Positions 1-11,954 of a stretch of DNA of 64,000 nucleotides are shown in pieces. The stretch covers positions 47,220,953 to 47,284,952 of the forward strand of contig OX465283.1 of NCBI GenBank assembly GCA_949987705.1. Direction: 5' to 3'. Position numbers and translations under genes: made by a program. The notes under the pieces were generated by a model that made no database searches, was not told where the DNA came from, and worked only from the letters and a program-made list of their open reading frames with translations. This DNA comes from Thereva unica. Lineage: Eukaryota > Arthropoda > Insecta > Diptera > Therevidae. The stretch's first letter is position 1. Each line of letters begins with the position of its first letter.

Positions 1-1300
1 CCTCAAGTCCTCTGTGATCTCATGGAGACAGCGCTACAAACCCTCTCAAGCTGGACTGCTACCCGCGGACTCAGCGTTAACCCAGTAAAAACGGAGCTAG
101 TCCTCTTCACAAGGAGGTATAAGATCTCTCCGTTAACACCCCCCGGCTTAACAATGTTAGGCTCAAAATTAACAACAGTGCCGAATATCTGGGAGTAATT
201 CTGGACAAGAAACTCCTCTGGCATGAAAACACAGAAGAGCGCATTAAGAAAGCAAACATCGCGCTTTTCGCTTGCAAAAAATCCATTGGCAAGAAATGGG
301 GTTTCTCCCCTTACATTGTGCGATGGATCTACACAGCGATCGTCCGCCCAATTCTCCTTTACGGGGTTTTAGTATGGTGGCCAACTCTGAGTAAATCCAC
401 CGTGCTAAACAAATTACAGAGAGTACAAAGATGTGCGGAGTTATGCATAACAGGAGCACTTCGCTCCTTCTTCGCTCCTTTAAATCTTGTGCCAAGGGAA
501 AGCGCAACCATCGCAGCCCTTAGAATAAAAGAATCCGGTTTCTGGACTGGAATCAGGGGAGGGCACACGAAGGTACTGAACTCAGTTACTATCCCCACTA
601 AAACCGACTTCTGCATTCCCGAAATTACCTTCACGAGGAACTACGGAGTCAACATCCCTTCACGTCGTGAATGGATAAATAGACCACACAGGTTTCAGGG
701 TGCCATAAACGTTTTTACTGATGGCTCTAAGCTCGAGGGTCGAGTGGGAGGAGGAGTATTCTCCCCAGAACTTGGGATTAAAGTCTCCTTCCGACTTCCC
801 GATCACTGCAGTGTATATCAAGCGAAAGTTCTAGCCATACAAGAAGCTGTTCTGCAAATCAACTAGCAAGGCGATAGGAACCGGAATGTCTACATCTTCT
901 CAGATAGTCAGGCAGCTCTGAAAGCCCTGCGCTCCTGCACAAACAGCTCTAGAACTACCTCTGAATGTCGCAGATCTCTTAACGAGATGGCTCAGCAGTT
1001 CAGGACCCTCCTCGTATGGGTGCCCGGTCACCGAAATATAGAGGGAAATTGTAAAGCTGACGAACTGGCTAGGAGAGGCACGACCGCTACTCTCCTCCCA
1101 GAAAAGTAAAGAGTTGGTATGCCTTGGGCCACCTTTAAACTCCGATGCAAGCAACACACAATCACACAAGCGAAAAAGCATTGGAGGGATCTGAATAAAT
1201 GCACTTTGGCCAAATTAACCTGACCCTCCTATGATCTCAGGCGAACCACCTTATTACTGAGCCTCGGGAGACAAGAACTCTCAGTTATAGTGGGTGTTTT
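1..1300 (+). pseudogene. 5'-truncated LINE ORF2: RT C-terminus plus RNase H
   Basis: Decayed C-terminal half of a non-LTR retrotransposon polyprotein of the I/Jockey group that carries RNase H. The RT thumb is readable with a frame change near 150-180 (LSVNPVKTELVLFTRR, then AEYLGVILDKKLLWHENTEE). It continues into the open stretch 318-863 (RWIYTAIVRPILLYGVLVWW). RNase H follows, with the first acidic motif VFTDGSK near 712. One TAG at 864-866 interrupts it. The same frame then resumes with FSDSQAALKAL and WVPGHRNIEGNCKADELAR (about 895-1075), so all RNase H acidic motifs are present. A TAA ends that frame near 1110, and related sequence continues to about 1300. The 5' part lies outside the window. 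Exact clade (I, LOA, Loner) is not resolved. The element is not functional as it stands. Confidence 0.85.
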
Positions 1301-2339
1301 GGCTTGTAAAGCCTAAGTGCGAACTCAATGTGTGATTGCAAGGATAGCTTAGTAAAAGACTGTTGCACTAATTCGATTTTTTACCTTTTTATTTAATAAT
1401 TATAATTCAATCTTAAACTTAATTTTCCTATAATCTTAGATTTGGTTCAATATTTAGCAAATACAACTTCCAATTAATTTTTAATAAGATTTCTACAATA
1501 TTTCAAATTCGTAAAACATAAATTCAATTTAAATCTTTAATAATTCTAATCTTAATATATTATTATTTCACCCGGTCAAATTCACTCCAATTATCGTTAA
1601 CTGGCAATGTTGTTTATCCGCAAATCTGATTATCATATGGTTGAATCTCGTGTTGGCTATCACTTGGTTCGAGGTTTCGCTAGAATTCAAAGTTTTGTTA
1701 GATAAATAAAATTGGATCCAGGAATCGGAAATTCATATTAATTCATCTCATGTAATGTGATCCCGAATTTATACTTAACTCGACACGTTAAGTATAAAGA
1801 ATTTGCACTTAACTCGGCACGTTAAGTATGTGATAGAGAATTTGCACTTAACTCGGCACGTTAAGTGTAATATAGATTTACATGAACTTCAACTCGTTCA
1901 TGTATTCAAATTTGAGATCACTAGCCTTTTGCTGAATTTCTTCTAGCTCGACACGCATAGAAGATCAAATGTGATCTGAAATTTTGGATGACCATGCTGC
2001 GATATTTATTTCGGTGTACACAATAGGTGTTGGTGGGGAACTTGCGAACCTTCCCACCATCTTGCAATATGTATTAATATGTGTTGGTGTATTGCTGTCA
2101 TTCTGGCAGCTGTTCGATTTTGAGGTAAGCGGAGTGATGTTTTTATTTTTATTGATTTATTATTTTTATTTTATATCTATAATTTTCCAGTGCGTTGGAT
2201 CGGAATCGAAGATGGGATGGGCTGGAGCAGCTGTAACCAGTGTTGGCAGGTAAGTATAAATTTAGGTCTGGTTTTTAATCGTTTTTATTTTTAGGTAAAT
2301 TGCATTGTTTATGTTTGCGCACCTTTTATGTGACCAAAC
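1301..2339. mobile_element. Unidentified insertion splitting the LINE
   Basis: About 1.04 kb of AT-rich DNA separates two parts of one LINE reading. It is bracketed by similar 12-13 bp sequences: GTGGGTGTTTTG at 1290-1301 and GTGGGAGTGTTG at 2341-2352. Both encode Val-Gly-Val-Leu of the interrupted protein. They look like a target duplication with two mismatches, both at third codon positions. Inside are three short inverted-repeat motifs (listed separately) and an open stretch at 1984-2253 of 89 codons with hydrophobic runs that I do not recognise. No transposase, LTR or terminal inverted repeat was seen, so the class is unknown. Confidence 0.5.
1773..1866. repeat. Three copies of a 21 bp palindromic motif
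   Basis: ACTTAACTCGRCACGTTAAGT occurs at 1773-1793, 1807-1827 and 1846-1866, spaced 34 and 39 bp apart. Each copy is itself an imperfect palindrome: ACTTAAC on the left pairs with GTTAAGT on the right around a 7 bp centre. The AATTTGC leader before copies 2 and 3 is shared, so this is a short tandem repeat of hairpin units. A related motif, GAACTTCAACTCGTTCATGT, follows at about 1883. Function unknown. Confidence 0.8.
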
Positions 2340-2595
2340 AGTGGGAGTGTTGACCGGACACTGTCTGATAGGGACGCATGCGACCCGTTTAGGTCTTGAG
2401 ACCCACGATTTCTGCAGAAGCTGTAAGAACCTGGACGAGGCGGAAAGTGTACTACATCCCCTCTGTCACTGCCCGGCCCTAAGCAGGATAAGGTTAACCA
2501 CATTTGGTGAACCCTTTCTAAGCAACCTTGCGGAAATCTCGAAGTTTGGGATCCCGCAGCTTAGAAGATTCATTACTTCCTCGAGATGGTTTTAA
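2338..2595 (+). pseudogene. LINE ORF2 C-terminal zinc-binding tail
   Basis: The translation VGVLTGHCLIGTHATRLGL, then FCRSCKNLDEAESVLHPLCHCPAL, matches the Cys/His-rich tail that follows RNase H in insect I/Jockey-type LINEs. It picks up exactly where the 1-1300 fragment stops, so both belong to one element split by the 1301-2339 insertion. The frame is open to the stop at 2593-2595. Sequence to about 2720 would be the 3' UTR. Confidence 0.8.
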
Positions 2596-2705
2596 CGAAG
2601 AAACGACATTTTAACATCAAGTTTAAAGTGGGATCACTATGGCATCACAATGGGCCTATCCTTTTGGCTTAAGTGTGTGGGCTTGAACCAAAAGCTCAGC
2701 CATAT

Positions 2706-2719
2706 CTAACCTAACCTAA
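2706..2719 (+). repeat. Short TTAGG-type tail at LINE 3' end
   Basis: CTAACCTAACCTAA sits at the apparent 3' end of the LINE that finishes coding at 2595. It equals nearly three units of AACCT/TTAGG, the common insect telomere repeat. Such short microsatellite tails are typical of some insect LINEs, so this is better read as the element's tail than as a telomere. Confidence 0.55.
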
Positions 2720-3335
2720 GCATTTTTTTTTAATAATTTTATTCCATCCGTAAAGTATGGATTGAAAGCGTTTTATAAATAAAAATTTTAGGGAAATGTG
2801 AAAATTTAAAAAGGCGAGTGTTTTCTTACAGGATTTAAAATTCTTAAGAGTGAATTTGTAAATATCGTTCGAAAAAAAAAACGATATCAAAACTATAGAT
2901 GCTATAGTGCAGTATAGAATTTAAATATTTATATCATATAGAATGAAAATGTGATGCCAAATATATATGAGGCATATTCGACAAGTTGTTACGTTCCTTG
3001 AGAAATCATTAAAATTAGCATGTTCTCTGATTGTAATAAACTTATCAACTTGTACCTACCACTAGGAAGGATGATATTGCTGATATATTTATTTTCAGAT
3101 AAACACTGGAAGATGTGATAGCTCACCTTAATGAAACAATGAAATGCTACTAATATTGAACTATGGCATTATTTAGAACTCAACTTGGAGAAGATTCTAC
3201 TGCAACTGGAAAAGACGACGTGCGTCAATACATCCTATGTTGCACTGTTATAGACCCGTAGCCCCGGAGAACTATACCTAACCTCTCCAGTTAAAAGCCG
3301 TGTTGACGAAAGTGCATCCACGAGGAGTGCTGTCA
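2720..3335. other. AT-rich stretch, no gene seen
   Basis: No open frame of note, no repeat boundary and no recognisable domain was found on either strand. Confidence 0.5.
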
Positions 3336-3343
3336 GGGTAAAT

Positions 3344-3495
3344 TAGTGATGAGCAAACGCAAGAACAAGACAAGACTCATCTAGCCTTGTTCTTGTTCAA
3401 TCTGTCTTGTTCTTATTCTAGCAAGCGCAACTAAGTCTTGTTCTTGGTCTTGCAAGACAAGACTGCAAGAACAAGACCATTTTTGCTCATCACTA
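3344..3495. mobile_element. hAT-like MITE (152 bp) with 8 bp target duplication
   Basis: Terminal inverted repeats TAGTGATGAGCAAA and TTTGCTCATCACTA bound 152 bp that are largely AAGAACAAGAC/CTTGTTCTTG repeats and fold on themselves. The flanks are an exact 8 bp direct repeat, GGGTAAAT, at 3336-3343 and 3496-3503. An 8 bp duplication and a T/CAGNG-type terminus are hallmarks of the hAT superfamily. It has no coding capacity. The perfect duplication suggests a fairly recent insertion. Confidence 0.85.
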
Positions 3496-3503
3496 GGGTA
3501 AAT

Positions 3504-4220
3504 GGCAAAAAGCTTGAGATATCCGGTCGCATATACGAAGCTGTTCTGACCTGACCAATATAACAAGCCAAGAAAACATCCGGATCACTATCCAAACCAA
3601 ATTAACCTAGAATGAACTTCGATAGGGAATAGACTTTGAGGAGTAAAATCTTACAGACAGCCGGCAACATTTGCCCGGAATCTATGCCAATAAAACAGTT
3701 ACTCCCCAAAATAATTGGTTTTTGCATCTTAAATCTCGCGGTGTTCTGTTAATAGATACTTTATTTGCCATTCTCATACAGCCATCATACACTCTTGTAT
3801 AACTTTAGATTTTTTCCACGCAGGTTTTTAGATTTGTTCCACTTCGGATTATCCATATGATCTTCTTCGATCGGTATCTTAAGCATAGAATGAGCTGTTC
3901 TTCCTGATGTGAGTAAAGTTTCCGAAATCTGTGCTACTATCCTGATCTCATATTGGCCAAATAACCTACCTTTCGAAATGTCAAAAAGCGTGGGACTTTA
4001 CTTATATTCTTATTTTATTATACTGCCCCATATATTATATATACTGGCTTTAGCAAAAAAAAGGTTTCATTCAACATAAGTTTTTACTTTTTAGTGCATT
4101 TTTAAACAAAAGCATATTTTTAAGTTTTTTAAAGTATATTTTTAGTTTTCTACCTTTTAATTGATTATATGTCTTCGGTTATTTTGTGGTGACCGATATT
4201 TAAAATGAGGTCACCCAGCT
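3504..4220. other. AT-rich stretch, no gene seen
   Basis: No recognisable coding sequence or repeat boundary on either strand. Confidence 0.45.
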
Positions 4221-4224
4221 TACT

Positions 4225-5970
4225 GTACCCAAGCAGCACAATTTGGTTAGAATCGAGTTAATTAACCAGAAACTAGCCAGAGTTATCTAACCATGATAAC
4301 TTAGTAAAACGTTTGTAAAGCGTTTCCTAGACATTTATTAAACCGAAAATGGTCAGTTATTTTATAACTCTATAGTTATTAGATTACCTATATCAAAGGT
4401 TTATAGAACTTCTAAAATATACCTCTACACAACTTACCAGTTGCAAAATAACTTAAAACAAACGTTTCTAAAACAACTATCATCACCCTGATGATGACGT
4501 TGCCTAAAAAATAACCCGAAGAAAACGTTAGTAAAATTTCCATTATCAACCTTTTGTAAACATTGGTTAGAAAATAACTCGAAGAAAACGTTTTTGAGAT
4601 TGTACATACTTACCGTTAATTAACCTGAAAGTAACTTTATAACAGTAATTTAACTATCCTGAAAAATCTCAAGTTGCAAATTTGATATTTTATAACTGCT
4701 TATAACAATAGTATGGTAGATGCAAACCAGAGTTGCAGAGGAAAAATAGGATAAGAAAATGATTGAAAAATTATGTATAATCACTTTTAGATATGATTAC
4801 AAAATGAGTGATCAGAATTCAATGAATTAACGTTAAAAAATATGTGTTTTATTAAATAATAATATTAAAAATACAACGACATTTTTAACTTGTCTTGCAG
4901 TACTGCTTTTACAAAATGAAAGTGTCCGTATCGCCTTCTTTTTTTTCTTGCGTAGCAGCGCTGAAAAATTGTTTTTATATTAAAAATATGTTACATATCA
5001 TTGCACGATATAAGTATTCATCTTTGTAAAAAAGAAAATGCTTACCTTTTCGTATGTAAACGAAATGAGGCAAATTTAATATGATTTTGCAAAAATATTT
5101 TATGCTTATATTCTGTATATTCCGGATAATGTTTTCGAATAACATTTAGAGTAAGTTCTATTACAGTTTTTATTATTTTTATATAAATTGTTTGTAACTT
5201 TTTACCCACGTGCACTTCCTCACTTCACTGACGATTGCTTGTAAATGAACACGTTTCGGCAAGGTTCTTCCTATGCATTAATAGCGAGTATGTTTCTAAC
5301 TCATAATAAACCTTTGCATTAATAGCGAGTATGTTTCTAACTCGTAATAAACGCTTAGGTATATTTCTGACTCATTCTAACGCATGCATTAATAACGAGT
5401 TTTATATTTCGAACTAGACATAAACTTTTATATTAATTTCGTTATATCGCTATCTCTTTTCTTTACTTTCAGTGACGCCTGTTGGCTTTTTCACATATAC
5501 GAGTACTTTGTTTAATTTCAATCATTAGGTTATTTTCGAGTTTATTTCAAACTGTTATAGGAGAGAACATTTATAACTCATAATATGATCATACGTTATT
5601 TTGAAGAATATTTGTAACTTTAAAAATTACATGTTAAATCAGAATTTATTTCTAACTAATACTAAACTCATACATTATTTTCGAGTTTTTTTCTATCCTC
5701 TGAAAAACCAAAACAATTTTGCATGATTATGTTTGAGTATATTTGTAACCAAAAGTATTAAAAATTAAAAATAAGTACTGAAATAACTCTGTATCAACGA
5801 AATTTTGAAGTTATATTCTTACTTAAAAAATAAGTAATATTCTAACTTAAAAAATAAGTTAGTCTTAAGTTAGAACGTAATCTAGACAGATTATAACGCT
5901 TAAGTAACCTGTTTGTAACAAAAACGAAAGTTATAAAATAACCTAGGTTAGATTTTGCTACTTGGGGTAC
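4225..5970. mobile_element. Long inverted-repeat (foldback-like) element, about 1.7 kb
   Basis: The left end GTACCCAAGCAGCACAATTT pairs with the right end, where TTTTGCTACTTGGGGTAC closes the element at 5970. The two ends also share the adjoining GGTTAG/CTAACC. The interior is AT-rich and non-coding. It repeats short modules such as AAATAACYCGAAGAAAACGTT (near 4508 and 4567) and a 41 bp direct repeat starting GCATTAATAGCGAG at 5275 and 5316, with a third degenerate start at 5386. No clean target duplication was found, so exact ends are approximate and the superfamily is unassigned. Confidence 0.55.
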
Positions 5971-5974
5971 TCTA

Positions 5975-6480
5975 CTCATTATACACTTTTATTTGGTATC
6001 CACACCGAAAGCGTTGTAAAAAAATGTAGTCCGCCATTTTGTGTTGGCTGCCATTTTGAATTTGGAATTACGCCACCCAGCTAATGGTATTCTACTTGTC
6101 ATATCCTTTCATTTGATACCCATACCGATCGTTATGTAAATACCTAAAAAGTAATCCGCCATCTGTTTTGGCCGCCATTTTGAATTTGGAATGACACCAA
6201 ATAGGTAATTCTACTGTACTTATCATCCCCTTTCATTTGATACCAATGTCGGGGGTCGGGGGCGCAATTGCGAAATTCGGCCGCCATCTTGGACCCGCCA
6301 TCTTGATTTACTTACAAAGTGGTCGGATTGCGTTGTCACGCGAACTATACATATGGGTAAAATTTCAAGTGGATCGGTTGTATAAAAGTGCGTCAAAATC
6401 AGTTTTCAAGATTTGTCTATATACATACATCCATACATACATACAGGTACAGCTAATATATAGTACATATAAATAGCCTA
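5975..6480. repeat. Dispersed repeat with CCGCCATTTTG modules
   Basis: Two imperfect copies of a module run head to tail here: a CACCCAGCTAATGG-type start, then CATTTGATACC, then CCGCCAT, then CATTTTGAATTTGGAA. After them come GTCGGGGGTCGGGGGC and a CATA microsatellite near 6422-6447. The same family lies in the opposite orientation at about 18300-18560. Non-coding, and probably the end of an unassigned mobile element. Confidence 0.5.
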
Positions 6481-8885
6481 AAACATGCTCGCCAAAATAC
6501 TGAATCTTCCAGTGAAAGTCCCATCCCAATCGGATTAGCCGTTTCCGAGATTAGCCCGAACAAACAGACATACAGACAGACAAAAATTTTAAAAATGCGT
6601 GATTTCGTTTTAAAATCATGTAAATAACCATATAAAATTAAAAAAAACACAATTATTTTGAAATCACAGACAGACACTACAATTATATTTATAAGATTTC
6701 TCTTATTCACAAAACAAAAAAAAACCTCTAAACAACATCCTATATAGTCGACTTGGTATAAATACCTTTAGTGACAGATGGGGCAACATTTACCGCCTGG
6801 TAGCTTATAATGATAAATTCTAGTACCCCCTAATGTAAGTATCCCTTTCATAATATAACCATTAAATAAAAATAATATACGCAATTGTCTGAGTTATAGA
6901 AATGCAAAATACTATTCTTCTACTATTAAAATTTATTAAAAATTACAGGAATAAGGACTTTATTGCCATTTGGAATACATAAGAAACTATTTAGCTTCAT
7001 CATTCATTCATCTAGCTTCAAAGCAATGTCCTATAATTTTATAAAGTAATAACAAAATCTATACGAAGTTCGGTATTCAAGAAAGCACAAGTTAACAATA
7101 AACAAGCGGGGGCTGTCTATACGTGATCCGAAATTAACAAAACCGTTGTTAAAATTTTATAATAATGTAATACGAAATATTCTATTAACGAAAATTAATG
7201 GCCCCAAAGCGAAATGTGGTGCCATATTGATAAATCACATGTTCAACATTTCAGCCGCGAAATGAGATATGAAAGTATTTACAATATTTCTGGCCCAATA
7301 CAAATTATCACAATCATGTTCATTGCAAATTAATTCGAACTTAATTCATAAACTACTAGTTTGATGTGTCACCCTGTGCGGTTATGAGAAACATATCGCA
7401 ACATTTCAGCTAACGAATGTGAAAGTAACGCAATTCCTTAAATTTTCGTTGATATTAAAGCCTCAAAGTTCACCAAGGACACTGGCAAATAACAATGCAA
7501 ACAAAGCTATACTAGGCAAGGTCCTCCTTAGCAAATATCCAACGGAAACATCCGCGCTATAGGAGAAACTAGCTCCTCGCTTTTGCGGTTACCCAAAAAA
7601 AGAATCCCAACCATCCTTGCTGCTTCCACCATCGGCATCAACATAGAAGCGCGTTTTCCATTGCCGTCAACTGTTCATGGTCAATCCGAAGGAGCAGCTC
7701 CGAATTACAACGGAAGCCCTATAAATAGCCCAACAGGATTTATCACCCTACTAGATAAAATATGCCAGCACAAAGAGCATGGATAACAAATGCTCTGTAA
7801 CGATGACTGCTCAGAGATTTGCTTCTGTAGGACGCTCAACTTTACTGCCAGGCAGACCTTCCTCAATGCAGGCATGGCTCCGCCATATAGCCCTTATCTT
7901 GACGGATCGTCTCTGTGCGGAATACCCACATAAATAATGCGAAGGCTTTGTCCTTTGGCGAAATGAATTTGTTTGCCACATGTTGCTGATACACATCAAA
8001 TTCTCAAGTTGGTCTGATATTGACCTTCTGTTATTTATTTGAACTCGGGCAATGCCAATTCTGTAAATCCTCACAAACTGCTGACTTTGGGAGCGGCATT
8101 TTTGCTCAATGTTGAACCTGAATTGATATCAACTGAAATGCTTTTGAGAACACTGCGATGGATTAAACGGATCAAGACTGGATTTTTGGGGATTTACATG
8201 TAGCAGTTATGCTAGCAGCAATTTGTCAAAATATGAATCCTGCTGCCATGGTTCTATTGCAGAATGAATTGACAGGATAATGTGCCATCACTGGAAGAAA
8301 CACTCTGTAGAACTGATTGTGTTGTCTTTTGATATAAGACTGCAACAATCACGATTTTTATGACAAGCAATTTGACTATATGTAGGTATACTAAACTGGA
8401 AGAGTGGAGCTTATGGACCTTATAAAGCTTATCACCCGGTGAAGAGTGATCAAAATGCACCGATAAAATATTTCTTTATGGTTACACATTTAAGGATAAT
8501 GGGGGGGGGACATAAAGCGAACTCGAAAATTATAGCAGAAAAAACACAACCGCTTTTACTAAGTTCGTAAAAAATTCCAGACATATCCATATAATCATAT
8601 TTAGTATATGATCGACACTAATTGCACCATATACGGGTGAACGGTGATGTCATGTCATGGGCTACACGAGATACGAAGTATTTTTTGCGAAAATAACTTG
8701 TTACATATGCCACAGCCCTAGAAACTTTCAATAGAATCAAATTAATCAAACAAAAAATATTAAAATGTACAATAGGGTGGGTCGAATTGCTCGCAAAGAA
8801 TGTATCATGGTCCATTTCAGCGAAAATCTTAAAATTCATTCGCGAAGAAAATATATATTTTTTTACCGCTGTAACTTCTGAAATA
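6481..8885. other. Unassigned AT-rich region
   Basis: Several open stretches of 60-87 codons lie on both strands, but none shows a recognisable domain or a run of conserved-looking residues. I see no tRNA, no repeat with clear ends and no splice-linked coding series. It may hold old, unrecognisable transposon debris. Confidence 0.4.
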
Positions 8886-8889
8886 ATAG

Positions 8890-10020
8890 TAGTAGGATAA
8901 ATGATCTTGGGGGCGAATGGCTAACAAAGACATCCGATTTGTCACTTCGATCAAAACCCGACAAGAGTCACTGCAGACGAACCCGTAGCAGCTCTGTTAG
9001 CAAGTCCTAATCCCATCTCCTCGCGGTGCCCCTAGGGTACTTCTTCGGAAGAAGCTAACGGGTGCTGTTGAATGGCGAGTTTCTACGCCACAAAAGAGAG
9101 AGTTTGTTGGGCTGAGGATTAGCAAACCGCTCCCAGGAAAAACACCATTGCTATGAATTGGCAAACAATGCCTCGGAACCAGATGAACAACACGAAGATG
9201 ACCTCTGCTTTTAGAATCAAGGCACGAATCGGATCATGGAATGAGAAAATATTGCTTGCTGATGATCCGCTGGATGAAGTCATCAATGAGATCAACCGCT
9301 ATAAAATCAAGGTCATGGGACTCAGCGAGACCAGATGGCCCAATGCGGGGCAACATATTTGCCCAAACGGTGAGTACTTATATTCTGGGAGAAACGAAAG
9401 TAAAAGCCGTAAAAATTGCTTTGGCATAATACTCACCAAAGAAGCCAGATCCAGCCTCATTATCTGGTCACCAGTTTCTGAGAGGATTATTAACGTGCGC
9501 CCGCGTACCAGACTAAGAAATAATAAGATAGTCCAATGCTACGCTCCAACGCAGACGATAACATCAAGAACGAGTTCTATAAGCGACTGAATGGATTGAT
9601 TTCGCGCTATTCCAAGGAGGCACATCATTGTTTTAATGGATGACCTAAATGCACAGAACGACTCCAAGAACACCGAGCTTGAACACACAATTGGAAATCA
9701 ATGCATAAGCCAGGTCACTAACAGCAGCCGTGAGCTTTTCGTTGATTTCTGTAGCTTCCACCAACTCATGGTCATAAGAAGTCATAGCTATACAGGGAGT
9801 CCTGGATATCTCCTGATGGTAGAACGAGAAACCATATGGATCAGGTGGTCAGCCGAACTATTAAAAACGATATCAGGAGCTTTAAGGGAGCAGACACTGG
9901 AAGTGACCACCATTTCATAGTAGCAGCTATTCGCCTCAAAATCACCGCTGATAACAGACAGAAAATCCAAGGCCGATTTATTAGCATCTCTGTTTGCTTC
10001 CAATTCTTCTTTACCCCAAA
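8890..10020 (+). pseudogene. RTE-clade LINE 5' end: AP endonuclease, broken
   Basis: The 9153-9590 frame reads RIGSWNEKILLADDPLDEVINEINRY, then MGLSETRWPNAG and YLYSGRNESKS. This is the start of an apurinic endonuclease of the RTE craniofacial type. After a frame change, MDDLNAQ (about 9636) supplies the DxN catalytic motif. After another, GSDHHFIVAAIRLK (about 9896) supplies the SDHH motif. The 5' leader from about 8890 resembles an RTE 5' UTR. The endonuclease stops abruptly near 10020, where an unrelated LINE RT begins. At least two frameshifts make it non-functional. Confidence 0.75.
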
Positions 10021-10025
10021 CTGAT

Positions 10026-11156
10026 ATGCTACCCCCGGTTCTCGAGCACAGCGCTCATTTAATGGACAGGGTTTTCTTCAGAACTCGTGAGGTATACAGG
10101 TGCCTCAAGGAGCTCGATATCAATAAATCCACTGGACCCGATAATATACCCCCTATCGTCTTAAAACAATGCGCCTCACCTTTGGCTAAACCTCTGCGCA
10201 AACTTTTTGCCCTATCATACTCTTCCGGAGTCTATCTAGACTCTTGGAAACTTGCCCATGTTCAGCCAATACCGAAAAAAGGTGACTCCAGCCTTCCCTC
10301 CAACTACCGCCCAATAGCAACTTCTATTGTCTCCAAAACAATGGAGACGATAATCAACAAAAAACTTATGGGATATCTAGAATCCAACCTACTCATAAAC
10401 GACAGACAGTATGGCTTCCGACACAGAAGATCCACTGGCGATCTTTTAGTTTGTCTTACAGAACACCTCAGCCGAAGTTTGAATGGATCAGGTGAATCCA
10501 GTCTGGTTGCTTTGGATATCTCCAAGGCTTTTGATAGAGTTTGGCACTTAGCCTTGTTAGCTAAACTCAAAGCTATTGGAATCGACTCACTTTTACAGAA
10601 GTGGATTGAGAGTTTCCTTTTCGGCCGTTCAATTAAGGTAGTATTGGATGGCATCAAATCTGAACCCCACCCAATCTCTGTGGGGGTCCCCCAAGGGTCA
10701 ATTTTATCACCAGCCCTATTTCTTATCTTTATAAATGACCTACTTTCAATCCCCTCCAATCCACTTCTCAGCTTCGCTGACGACGGTACTCTACGTTACT
10801 CGTACAGCTTCGATACAAGACAGACACATGCCAGATCCTGTCTTGATGATCGTGAACTAATGTTCAACTCTATTAATAACGACATTGAACTTATTCTAGA
10901 GTGGGGAAAAAAGAATCATGTCGAATTCAACCCCTCCAAAACTAAGTACTGTCTTATTTCAAAGAAAAAGATCAACACCTCACCATCCTTGAAAGTGGAT
11001 GACGTGGTACTAAAGGCTGACCCATCCCTACACATCTTAGGCGTGACATTAGCCAAAGACTTGCGATGGAATGACCATATATTCCAAATCGCCAAACAAG
11101 GATCCCAGTGCTTGGGATTTCTTCCTCCAGCCATCGGCCCGCGCTGTTATTTATAA
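10026..11156 (+). pseudogene. Non-LTR reverse transcriptase, CR1/Kiri-like
   Basis: A 376-codon open stretch covers most of an RT domain. The landmarks run in order: STGPDNIPP, then IPKKGD and SNYRPIA (block 2a), ALDISKAFDRVWH (block A, catalytic Asp), GVPQGSILSPALFLIFINDLL (block B), and SFADDGTL (block C, Asp-Asp). A thumb region follows (NPSKTKYCLI, ILGVTLAKDLRW). The endonuclease expected upstream is missing, so the element is 5'-truncated or inserted as a partial copy. A frameshift near 11140 separates it from its C-terminus at 11157-11612. Clade assignment by eye is tentative. Confidence 0.85.
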
Positions 11157-11725
11157 ATCCTACATTCGGCCTCTTCTCGAATACAACTCCCTCGTTTTGG
11201 GGCGGCGCGTCGATAACCACCTTGGCATGGTTAGATAAGGTGCAAAAAAGGGCACTTAATTGATGACGACACCGCCTGCTCCACCATCGACCCCTTGAGC
11301 CGCCGTAGGAATGTAGCAGCACTAACAAAATTTTATCGCTACTATTATAGCGACTGTTCCTCCGAAATAAACGCTCCCCTGCCTCCACGGCAATCTTATA
11401 ACCGCAACACCAGATTAGCCCACTCGTCTCATTCCCTTTACCTACAACTCCCCCTTTCACGCACTCAACAAGATATGAATTCGTTTGTAAATAGAACAAC
11501 TCGACTGTGGAATAATCTCTCGCAGTCAGTATTTCCGAGTTCCTACAACATCCAAGAGTTCAAACGCGGGGTTCATCGCCACCTTCTTCAACACCCCTTC
11601 GAAACCCCATAACCCTTAACCTATTCCCCTCCCCCGTACTAAGCTTGCTGCTAGACATTGCACCATGACGTGACAAACGACATGACGGACTGGTAATACA
11701 AAGGGTGATTCCTGAGTTTAGCACT
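11140..11725 (+). pseudogene. C-terminal part and 3' tail of the CR1/Kiri-like LINE
   Basis: In shifted frames the thumb continues as YKSYIRPLLEYNSLVW, then DPLSRRRNVAALTKFYRYYY. The 11295-11612 frame ends in TTRLWNNLSQSVFPSSYN and FKRGVHRHLLQHPFETP. The 3' UTR to about 11725 contains GACATTGCACCATGACGTG and AAAGGGTGAT. The same tail occurs on the minus strand at 25440-25600, which defines this family's 3' end. At least two frameshifts (about 11140 and 11200-11260). Confidence 0.75.
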
Positions 11726-11954
11726 GCCACATCAATACGTCTAATAGCATGTACACATCGACTTGGTTACCACTATTGAGATGATTTCAAGCGTTAACCA
11801 TAATAATTTAGATGGTTTGTGCATGGTTTGCCGTACATATTCAAACCAAGCAAGAATCGCAAACCAAGAAAAATTTCAATGGTTAACTCGTTTAACCACG
11901 ATAATTAACTGGTATGAGAGCCATCTATCAATGAAAGTTTACAACAATCTACCA

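Noticed and set aside
2706..2719. Telomeric repeat array
   Set aside because: Fewer than three units at the end of a LINE; better explained as the element's tail.
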